The notes beneath the pieces were generated by a model. That model searched no databases. It saw nothing but the letters and a program-made list of their open reading frames with translations, and was not told the origin of the DNA. From assembly GCA_000999395.1 (NCBI GenBank), contig LCOM01000050.1, positions 1 to 5,540 on the forward strand: 5,540 nt of DNA, read 5' to 3'. Made by a program: the position numbers and the translations under genes. This stretch comes from Parcubacteria group bacterium GW2011_GWA2_47_7 (GTDB lineage Bacteria > Patescibacteriota > Minisyncoccia > Phycocordibacterales > UBA6899). Positions 1 through 5,306 of this stretch are shown one piece after another (position 1 is the stretch's first letter; each line of letters starts with the position of its first letter).

Positions 1-1
1 T

Positions 2-193
2 ATTGTGCCGATAGGAGTGGTCATCCTGCTGCTTCTTTTTGGGATATTTTTTAAATTGAAAAAACCGAGAAGGCGTAAACAGCGAATTTCCCACGATGAT
101 GAACCGAGAGACCGGGAGCCTCCGCGCGCGCGCCCTCGACAGCGTCAAGCGGGTGTCTCAGGTGGGGTTGTTGATCTATCGCGAAGGCGTTAA
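2..193 (+). CDS. C-terminal end of a membrane-anchored surface protein (5' end outside window)
   Basis: The reading frame is open to the left edge and closes with TAA at 191-193, so this is the 3' end of a longer gene. A GTG at 5-7 lies in frame but has no ribosome binding site in view and opens directly into a hydrophobic helix, so I do not take it as a start. The visible 64 residues begin with a transmembrane segment (roughly IVPIGVVILLLLFGIFF), followed by a very basic tail (KLKKPRRRKQR, then many Arg, Pro and Gln). By the positive-inside rule the tail is cytoplasmic and the missing N-terminal part is outside. Genes 3 and 4 downstream also end in a single helix plus a cytoplasmic tail, so the missing part may likewise hold a cohesin or Ig-like domains; that is inference. 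The next gene starts 13 bases after the stop, which suggests one operon. Confidence 0.7.
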   Translation: MVPIGVVILLLLFGIFFKLKKPRRRKQRISHDDEPRDREPPRARPRQRQAGVSGGVVDLSRRR

Positions 194-206
194 AGAAATA
201 AACATC

Positions 207-1421
207 ATGTCCCGATTTCCCCACAACCCATCGCGGATAACCGCAGAGATGCATTTGTCGAAACTTACCCTGAATAAAATTATATTCCGTTGCGTTTCAG
301 CTTGCGTTGTCTTCTTCCTCGCAACACCAATAACTGGTTTTGCTGCCGTCGCAACGACGACTATTCTGATTTCAATTTGCAATGATGGCATATTAAATCC
401 TGGCGAGGTGTGTGATGACGGATTGTTTAATGATGGAGATTATGGATCTTCCAGCGTTCAAAAGCGCTGCAATTCTACCTGTTCGGGTTACGGGCCGTAT
501 TGTGGTGACAATGCACTGCAGGCCCTCTACCTAGAGCAGTGTGACGACGGTAATAATACGAGCGGGGACCTGTGTAGTAATATTTGTATTCAGGAAGAGC
601 CGCCGCTTTCTACTTCGACACCACCAGCACCACCACCTCCACCACCAGTCATATCGGGTGGCTCAGGTGGAGGCGGTGTTTTTAATGGCATTGTTCCAGT
701 GAGTGCCCAAACACGTATTATTTTGTCTGGGAAAGCATATCCGAATACATCGGTGAATATTTTGAAAGATGGCTCCATCATAGGTGTTGTACAGACAGAC
801 GTATTGGCAAATTTTTCTTATGAAACATCGAATGTGACGCCTGGGCCGATTACCTTTGGTTTTTGGGGTACGGATGCACGGGGTGTGCGTTCCATAACAT
901 ACACGACGACCTTTCAAGTAACGCAGAACGCCGTTACGTCGGTATCCAATGTTTTTCTTCCCCCGACATTGGATTTAAAATCCAAAAAAATCGGCCCTAA
1001 TGACCTCTTGGACGCATTGGGTGCGACCGCCCCGAGCGCAAAAGTTTCCTTGTATATTGATAAGGAAAAAAATCCGCGCGTGACCGCTACATCCTCCGAT
1101 TCAGGTCTTTGGAATGCCACGGTACCAACCGATGGACTTCAGAATGAAGCATTTCACGCCATTAAGAGCATGTTTGAGCAATTTGGCGTTGGTGCTCAGG
1201 CGAAAAGTGGCTATAGTCAGGCGGTCAATTTCTATGTTGGCGTCCGTGATGTGCAAACACCCGGTAATGCCGACTTAAACGGTGATGGAAAAGTAAATCT
1301 TATTGATTTTTCAATACTTTTGTTTCACTGGGGGACTGATCATGCTATAGCAGACTTGAATACGGACGGAAGGGTCAACCTCACTGATTTTTCAATATTA
1401 CTCTTTAACTGGACAGGATAA
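207..1421 (+). CDS. Secreted Cys-rich / Ig-like protein with C-terminal type I dockerin
   Basis: Product of 404 aa if started at ATG 207. ATG 249 gives a more usual signal peptide (390 aa) and is a real alternative; an ATG at 96 would overlap the upstream gene by 98 bases and is unlikely. Neither preferred start has a clear Shine-Dalgarno. Order of parts (404-aa numbering): signal peptide with core at about 27-44 and cleavage near 46-49; a Cys-rich region with eight Cys at 58-127, holding two copies of a CxDGxxxxxExCDDG-like unit as in DUF4215/myxococcal Cys-rich repeats; a Pro run then a Gly-rich linker (about 132-157); an Ig-like region (about 164-240, with SGKAYPNTSVNILKDG); a second beta-rich region (about 250-350); and a dockerin at 355-404. 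The dockerin has two intact calcium loops, DLNGDGKVNLID and DLNTDGRVNLTD, and ends in FNWTG. Exported, and probably held to a cohesin on the surface. No catalytic motif is visible. The architecture resembles secreted dockerin proteins I recall from Parcubacteria; the ligand of the Ig-like part is unknown. Confidence 0.88.
   Translation: MSRFPHNPSRITAEMHLSKLTLNKIIFRCVSACVVFFLATPITGFAAVATTTILISICNDGILNPGEVCDDGLFNDGDYGSSSVQKRCNSTCSGYGPYCGDNALQALYLEQCDDGNNTSGDLCSNICIQEEPPLSTSTPPAPPPPPPVISGGSGGGGVFNGIVPVSAQTRIILSGKAYPNTSVNILKDGSIIGVVQTDVLANFSYETSNVTPGPITFGFWGTDARGVRSITYTTTFQVTQNAVTSVSNVFLPPTLDLKSKKIGPNDLLDALGATAPSAKVSLYIDKEKNPRVTATSSDSGLWNATVPTDGLQNEAFHAIKSMFEQFGVGAQAKSGYSQAVNFYVGVRDVQTPGNADLNGDGKVNLIDFSILLFHWGTDHAIADLNTDGRVNLTDFSILLFNWTG
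631..678 (+). repeat. GC-rich inverted repeat inside the Pro/Gly linker, followed by a T run
   Basis: CACCACCTCCACC at 631-643 can pair with GGTGGAGGCGGTG at 666-678 (12 of 13 pairs, one A-C mismatch, 22-base loop). Five T follow directly at 679-683. It arises where a CCA-rich Pro run meets a GGT/GGA-rich Gly run. In RNA it would be a strong hairpin plus U-tract in mid-gene, resembling an intrinsic terminator, though the loop is long and translating ribosomes would usually keep it open. It may be only a by-product of codon choice. Confidence 0.5.
1272..1418 (+). other. Type I dockerin domain of the secreted Ig-like protein
   Basis: Two F-hand calcium loops lie at 1272-1307 and 1353-1388, each with Asp at loop positions 1, 5 and 12 and Asn at 3, followed by the near-identical helices FSILLFHWG and FSILLFNWTG. 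The link between the repeats is short (GTDHAIA). Loop positions 10 and 11, which set partner choice in clostridial dockerins, are Leu-Ile and Leu-Thr here instead of the common Ser-Thr. The two halves are similar enough that a dual (180 degree) binding mode is possible, but that is inference. Confidence 0.9.
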
Positions 1422-1423
1422 TG
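1411..1423 (+). promoter_or_regulatory. Overlapping stop/start (TAATG) with a GGACAGG element upstream
   Basis: The dockerin gene ends in TAA at 1419-1421 and the next gene starts with ATG at 1421-1423, sharing one A. A weak Shine-Dalgarno-like GGACAGG (1411-1417) sits only 3 bases before the ATG. This arrangement usually means translational coupling, so the dockerin protein and the first cohesin protein would be made together. A second in-frame ATG at 1439 has no better ribosome binding site. Confidence 0.6.
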
Positions 1424-2491
1424 GCGTACAATAAGCACATGAGCATTCGTCCCTATTTCGTGTTTTTGTTGGCACTCTTTTTTGCATTCACGGTGGCATC
1501 TTCTGCTCATGCAGCAACTCTTTCGATTGATCCACCAGATGGACATTTCGGCCCTGGTGATACTTTTGTGGCCACCGTCCGTCTCGATACGATTCTTGAA
1601 GAGTGTGTGAACGCGGTAACGGTAGAGCTCAATTACTCAAAGGATTGGATGAAAGCATCGGCAATTTCAAAAGGAGAGTCTTTTTTGACACTCTGGCCTG
1701 AAGAGCCGACCATTGATCTTGAACACGGCATCGTGCGCTTTGAGGGGGGTATCCCGGCGGGGTATTGCGGACGCGTGCAGGGGGATCCTGGAAAAACTAA
1801 TATAATTGCGAAGGTCATTTTTACGATTCCGGGTAATATGATTGGTGGCAAGGCAACCTCAGGACCTGAGCCAATGTTGGTGACGTTTGGTCCGGCAACG
1901 AAAGTGCTTTTGAATGATGGATTCGGAACGGTGGCACCACTTATTCTTCAGGTCGGCGATTATACTCGGGAGCTCTCTTCCTTGGGTTTGAATAATGAAT
2001 GGCTGGACATTGTGCATGCAGATAAGATTCCACCAGAGTTGTTTCACATAAGCCTCGAGCAAGACCCGCAGACATACCAAGGAAAATATTTTATTGTTTT
2101 CTCTACTATCGATAAGCAGAGCGGGGTGCATCATTATGAGGTTACGGAAGATGACCCAAATCAATTTGGCTATGCGCGAGGTGGAAAATATATAAAGGCA
2201 GACATTATCACCACTAAAAGTCCGTATGTACTCACCGACCAGACTCTGAAGAGTCGAGTCGTTGTTCGTGCGATTGATAACGCGGGGAATGCCTCGGAGG
2301 CGGTACTTGCCCCACAAAATGGTGATCAGGGTACTCGTACGATTTCCAGTAATATTGATGGTGGTACGTATTTTTGGTGGTATGTTATCGGAGGTACGTT
2401 GCTCATCCTCATTGTGATCTCCTTTTGGATATTTCATCGTAGGCGTGGAATATTGAATACGGAAGTAACGCGCACGAGTGATCATCCCTAA
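1421..2491 (+). CDS. Membrane-anchored cohesin-domain protein with one Ig-like domain
   Basis: 356 aa. The signal peptide covers residues 1-31 with the cleavage motif AHA|A. A cohesin-like beta-sandwich spans about 33-178: it opens with SIDPPDGHFGPGDTFVATV, contains LWPEEP (91-96) and VRFEGG (105-110), and closes with VLLNDGFGT (162-170), all at positions matching the cohesins of the next two genes. Cys62 and Cys116 could form a disulfide; this pair is absent from the other two copies. An Ig-like domain follows (about 199-298, DKIPPE at the start, AIDNAGN near the end). A transmembrane helix at about 317-338 is followed by HRRRG and an 18-residue cytoplasmic tail. The protein is thus a type I membrane protein displaying a cohesin outside, a likely docking site for dockerin proteins such as the one encoded just upstream. 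It is the third gene of the cluster. Binding specificity cannot be read from sequence alone. Confidence 0.88.
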   Translation: MAYNKHMSIRPYFVFLLALFFAFTVASSAHAATLSIDPPDGHFGPGDTFVATVRLDTILEECVNAVTVELNYSKDWMKASAISKGESFLTLWPEEPTIDLEHGIVRFEGGIPAGYCGRVQGDPGKTNIIAKVIFTIPGNMIGGKATSGPEPMLVTFGPATKVLLNDGFGTVAPLILQVGDYTRELSSLGLNNEWLDIVHADKIPPELFHISLEQDPQTYQGKYFIVFSTIDKQSGVHHYEVTEDDPNQFGYARGGKYIKADIITTKSPYVLTDQTLKSRVVVRAIDNAGNASEAVLAPQNGDQGTRTISSNIDGGTYFWWYVIGGTLLILIVISFWIFHRRRGILNTEVTRTSDHP

Positions 2492-2495
2492 TATA

Positions 2496-2500
2496 TGAGG
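2496..2500 (+). promoter_or_regulatory. Ribosome binding site (TGAGG) of the second cohesin gene
   Basis: TGAGG lies 8 bases before ATG 2509 in the 17-base gap after the preceding TAA. It supports that ATG as the start and also means this gene can be translated without coupling, unlike its upstream neighbour. Confidence 0.65.
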
Positions 2501-2508
2501 ACTCGCAT

Positions 2509-4254
2509 ATGAATATTATTTCTACGCATACAAAATACATTTTCCTCGCAATACTATTTCTGGCCTTACCTGCTACCACATTTGCTACGGATGAAGTCAG
2601 TGTGACTGCAACAGATACCGTCGTGTCACTTCCTGTCGCATGCCCCGTAACGACTTCCTCGACGATAGACCTAGAGCCCAAAATAGGCACATACATCGCG
2701 GGCGAAGAAGTCACACTCCGCATCGTGGTCACGTCGGTTGATTGCCCGGTAATCGGAGTTGAGGCGCGTCTTACCTACAATCCGAACACCGTAAGAATTT
2801 CGGATGTATCACGCGAAGGGTCAATGCTCAATTCTTGGACACAAGAACCAACCATCAATGGTGAGATTGGAGAGATTCTGTTTGGTGGAACACTTGCAAC
2901 CTCGACGGTATTGAATGGCGCACTCATGATTACCTTGCATGCGACTCCCTTGCGTGCGGGCGAGATGTATATTCGTTTTGAAAATGAAGCGGTAATACAT
3001 GATGGTGATGGAAATAATATCGTCACCGGTTTTACGAGCGGAAAGTACCGTATAAATCCCCAGGAACTTGCCGAGCCAAGTGACCCCGAACCCATCTTTC
3101 TCGACAACAAGGACGAAGGAGAGGTGCTTGGTGCGACTACCGAATCCCCCGCAGTGATTATTTCGTCACCGACCCACCCCAATCAATCATCATGGTACAA
3201 TGCCTCATCGAGCTCGTTCCTATTTAAATTTCAAGGAGAGGTAAAACAGTTGCGATTGAGTTTTGATCAGAATAAGGACGGGAGGGGGAAGGTCCTCTCT
3301 TCACCGATAGTCATCACAAAAGAAATTGCCGATTTGGAAAATGGTATCTGGTTTCTTCATGCATCTGCGACGGTATCAAGTGGGGCTACTTCTTTGAATA
3401 CGTATCAGATCCAGGTTGATCAAATTCCACCAGAGAATTTAGAATTAAAAGAGATCGAACGTGATGATTCGTCAGACCCAAACATTGTTTTTGAGGTGAC
3501 TGCGACGGACACCATCTCCGGAATTGATCATTATGAATTTAGCCTCGATGGAGGGGCGCCAGAGCGTTGGGAAAGTGTTGCGAATGATCAATATCATCAC
3601 AATGTAGCCATTCCGGGGACCCACGAAATAACCATAACTGCCTTTGATAAAGCGGGAAATACCATATCGAGACAAACTTCATTTGAGATCGCATTCCTTC
3701 CTCAGCCACACATCAAACTTCAAGACCAGAGCGTTCACGAGGGGGACTCTCTTGCCCTGCAGATTGAGTCTGTGCCAGGGGCAACGCTCGACATTACTAT
3801 TTCTCGTAATAGTGATTCCCCGACGGTTGAGCACACAACAATGGATGCTGAGGGCAAAATGATATTTGAGAGTGCACTCGCACTTTCGCCGGGGTCATAC
3901 ACCGTAATAGCCATTGCGAGAGACCAACGGGGGGGAGTCTCTCAAGAGAGTGAACGACTTGAGGTTGAAGTATCTTCTTCACTTTGGGGTCTTACTACTC
4001 GGCATCCTCTTATTCCCATATCCATTATCGGATTGCTTATACTTCTTTCACTCGGGGTGCTTGCGTTCAAGAAGATAAATCTCGCTGATGACGAAGAGTA
4101 TATTGACGAATCGACCGAAATTCCTGCGTATGCAATGGCTCAAGTAGAGCAAGAAGATGTTCGGGGGACACAGACAGAATCCATTGATGGACAAATAATT
4201 TTGCAACCGCGCATAAGGCGCATTTGCACAACACTACCGCCTACACGACTGTAA
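2509..4254 (+). CDS. Membrane-anchored cohesin-domain protein with three Ig-like modules
   Basis: 581 aa. Signal peptide 1-26 (ends TTFAT). A cohesin-like domain lies at about 52-182: it has the WTQEP motif (110-114), EILFGG (122-127) and HDGDGNN (164-170), aligning with the cohesins of the genes on both sides. After an acidic linker (about 185-208) come a beta-rich module (about 215-304, with SPTHPNQSSWY at its start and LENGIWFLHASA, a pattern I recall from Parcubacteria surface proteins), an Ig-like domain (about 305-394, DQIPPE ... SGIDHYEF ... AFDKAGN) paralogous to the one in the preceding gene, and a third Ig-like region (about 397-488). A transmembrane helix at about 500-520 is followed by KK and a 60-residue, largely acidic cytoplasmic tail. 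The long stalk would hold or extend the cohesin from the membrane. It is the last gene of the + strand cluster. The tail's last 20 residues (basic, RIRRICTTLPPTRL) resemble nothing I recognise. No enzymatic motif was found. Confidence 0.88.
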   Translation: MNIISTHTKYIFLAILFLALPATTFATDEVSVTATDTVVSLPVACPVTTSSTIDLEPKIGTYIAGEEVTLRIVVTSVDCPVIGVEARLTYNPNTVRISDVSREGSMLNSWTQEPTINGEIGEILFGGTLATSTVLNGALMITLHATPLRAGEMYIRFENEAVIHDGDGNNIVTGFTSGKYRINPQELAEPSDPEPIFLDNKDEGEVLGATTESPAVIISSPTHPNQSSWYNASSSSFLFKFQGEVKQLRLSFDQNKDGRGKVLSSPIVITKEIADLENGIWFLHASATVSSGATSLNTYQIQVDQIPPENLELKEIERDDSSDPNIVFEVTATDTISGIDHYEFSLDGGAPERWESVANDQYHHNVAIPGTHEITITAFDKAGNTISRQTSFEIAFLPQPHIKLQDQSVHEGDSLALQIESVPGATLDITISRNSDSPTVEHTTMDAEGKMIFESALALSPGSYTVIAIARDQRGGVSQESERLEVEVSSSLWGLTTRHPLIPISIIGLLILLSLGVLAFKKINLADDEEYIDESTEIPAYAMAQVEQEDVRGTQTESIDGQIILQPRIRRICTTLPPTRL

Positions 4255-4289
4255 TCTCCGTGATGGATTTGGTAAATATACTTCTTCGA

Positions 4290-4964
4290 TTAGAAGAGGG
4301 ACATGAGTGATCGCACATCAGCCCAATTTACACTCCCATCTCCGTTGAGATCATAACGTGCATCGTATGCACGAAATGTTTTGAGGTACAGTGAGTTTGC
4401 GTCGCTAATGGAAAGCACCCCGTCATCGTTAATGTCCGGTGAGGGTAGTCCAGATTTTCGTGCATATACCGAGAGTGAGTTAGCTCCACTCATCATGTTT
4501 GTACCATCGCCGTTATTTGCAAGAAGCTCACCCCCTTTCATTGCAATGTCAGATTTTCCTTCACCAATGACTTCAAAAGAGATGACGAAAATAGTTCCGC
4601 GAAATGGTTCCGCTGTTTTATTTCCGACAAGGCCACCGGAAAAATGAAGTACTCCCTCAGTGTTTGAAAATTCAGGCTCCTCACTCCATAAATCTACCGC
4701 AGAGGTAATTCGTGATATTGAAGTGATGTGCAATTTGTTCGGGTCAAATGCTATCGTACCGCCAACCGCATTCACTGGAGTTTTTGTGTGCATTTCGAGT
4801 GTGACGCGCAACTCCTCACCCTCAACAGGGAAGTTGTTTTTTTCTGTGGAAAAAAGAAAAAAATTTCCGGAACCTAGAACATCACTACTGATAATGACTA
4901 AAAAAATAATCGGAGCGCCGATGATTATTTTATATTGATGCGAGGAGAAGAATTTTTTAAACAT
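4290..4964 (-). CDS. Small secreted protein with both a cohesin and a dockerin domain
   Basis: 224 aa from ATG 4964-4962, which puts a signal peptide (FKK, then the hydrophobic core IIIGAPIIFLVII, about residues 1-31) at the N-terminus. The frame stays open further upstream (ATG at 5024, TTG at 5060), but those starts add about 20-32 residues with a Cys and acidic patch before the signal and have no Shine-Dalgarno; 4964 has only a weak one too. A cohesin-like domain spans about 34-168, with DLWSEEP (91-97), LHFSGG (106-111) and LLANNGDGTN (147-156). A dockerin follows directly (176-224) with calcium loops DINDDGVLSISD (177-188) and DLNGDGSVNWAD (205-216). The protein ends 8 residues after the second loop. 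No membrane anchor follows, so it should be released or held through its dockerin. It faces the cohesin/dockerin cluster convergently with a 35-base gap and so has its own promoter. A role as adaptor, extender or self-polymerising link is inference. Confidence 0.88.
   Translation of the reverse strand: MFKKFFSSHQYKIIIGAPIIFLVIISSDVLGSGNFFLFSTEKNNFPVEGEELRVTLEMHTKTPVNAVGGTIAFDPNKLHITSISRITSAVDLWSEEPEFSNTEGVLHFSGGLVGNKTAEPFRGTIFVISFEVIGEGKSDIAMKGGELLANNGDGTNMMSGANSLSVYARKSGLPSPDINDDGVLSISDANSLYLKTFRAYDARYDLNGDGSVNWADVRSLMSLF
4293..4439 (-). other. Type I dockerin domain of the cohesin-dockerin protein
   Basis: The two calcium loops lie at 4401-4436 and 4317-4352, both with Asp at loop positions 1, 5 and 12 and Asn at 3. 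The first repeat continues ANSLYLKTF and the second VRSLMSLF. Loop positions 10-11 are Ile-Ser and Trp-Ala, different both from clostridial Ser-Thr and from the other dockerin in this window (Leu-Ile, Leu-Thr). This hints that the two dockerins may choose different cohesins. Confidence 0.88.
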
Positions 4965-5141
4965 ATTTATATCATCGCATGTAGGCGCATAATTAGGCAA
5001 CCCATCTATGAAAAAAATAAACATGTTGTGTAATTTTTGGGTTTTTATGGCAAACCTCAAAACGTAGCAGTGACAAAATTTATCTAAAATTTCATCAAAT
5101 GAGAGTGCTTTGAAAATTAGAATAGTTACAAGTGTAATTTT

Positions 5142-5156
5142 GGCCGAAATTTGGCC
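5142..5156. repeat. Near-palindromic GGCC-GAAATTT-GGCC element
   Basis: GGCCGAAATTTGGCC is flanked as TTTTGGCC...TTTGGCC, giving both a direct repeat of TTTGGCC and an almost perfect inverted repeat around AAATTT with one extra G. It sits between the two divergent genes and upstream of the possible + strand promoter, a place where an operator would be expected. No regulator is known; it may be chance. Confidence 0.3.
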
Positions 5157-5178
5157 TATTGTGGGGCGAGGTGGATGT

Positions 5179-5207
5179 TCGACACTACTTTTTTATATTT
5201 ATATATA
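5179..5207 (+). promoter_or_regulatory. Possible promoter for the last gene
   Basis: TCGACA (5179-5184, 5 of 6 to the -35 consensus) is followed after 17 bases by TATATA (5202-5207, 4 of 6); TATATT at 5204-5209 (5 of 6) is an alternative -10 with a 19-base spacer. Transcription would begin near 5214, leaving a leader of roughly 90 bases before ATG 5307. The local A/T richness makes chance -10 matches easy, so the call is tentative. Confidence 0.35.
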
Positions 5208-5294
5208 TTCTTGTCCACTTTTTTATGGTTTTTGGCAAAATAGTCAACGATAGCTTGATAGAATATCTATATCTAGCTGGTTTGAGGTAGAGCT

Positions 5295-5300
5295 GGAGGG
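5295..5300 (+). promoter_or_regulatory. Strong ribosome binding site (GGAGGG) of the last gene
   Basis: GGAGGG lies 6 bases before ATG 5307 and is the best Shine-Dalgarno match in the window. It fixes the start of the truncated last gene: the next in-frame ATG (5313) would be at a less favourable 12 bases. Confidence 0.8.
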
Positions 5301-5306
5301 AATCTT

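Larger units (their letters stand above)
4965..5306. other. AT-rich intergenic region between divergent genes
   Basis: These 342 bases separate the start of the cohesin-dockerin gene (- strand) from that of the last gene (+ strand), and must hold the promoters of both. No ORF with plausible coding character was seen beyond a possible N-terminal extension of the - strand gene (up to 5060). The stretch 5187-5209 is almost pure A/T. A near-palindrome occurs at 5142-5156 and a possible + strand promoter at 5179-5207. A - strand TTGACT (5247-5242) with TAAAAA (5225-5220) at 16 bases could drive the cohesin-dockerin gene, but would leave a leader of about 250 bases and is a weak call. Confidence 0.6.

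Noticed and set aside
123..133. CGCGCGCGCGC run as a special structural element
   Set aside because: It is explained by Pro/Arg/Ala codons of the basic tail, is short, and has no other supporting signal.
96..206. Start of the dockerin protein at ATG 96
   Set aside because: It would overlap the upstream gene by 98 bases and put about 50 non-signal residues before a typical signal peptide; starts at 207 or 249 fit better.
1859..2485. Long antisense reading frame (208 codons, - strand) opposite the first anchored cohesin gene
   Set aside because: The translation is a patchwork without signal, domain or ribosome binding site, whereas the + strand frame has signal peptide, cohesin, Ig-like domain and anchor. 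It is a shadow frame.
4281..4296. CTTCT-TCGATT-AGAAG inverted repeat between the convergent gene ends as a bidirectional terminator
   Set aside because: The stem is only 5 A/T-leaning pairs, it overlaps the end of the - strand gene, and no T run follows on either strand.
4843..4864. A/T homopolymer runs inside the cohesin-dockerin gene as a programmed frameshift or sequencing error
   Set aside because: The frame stays intact through the runs, and cohesin features follow in the same frame, so there is no sign of a shift.
207..4964. A cellulosome or polysaccharide-degrading gene cluster
   Set aside because: Cohesins and dockerins are present, but no glycoside hydrolase, esterase, lyase or carbohydrate-binding module was recognised in any product.
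4965..5060. N-terminal extension of the cohesin-dockerin protein to ATG 5024 or TTG 5060
   Set aside because: Neither has a ribosome binding site, and both bury the signal peptide behind extra residues. Not fully excluded, since ATG 4964 also lacks a clear Shine-Dalgarno.
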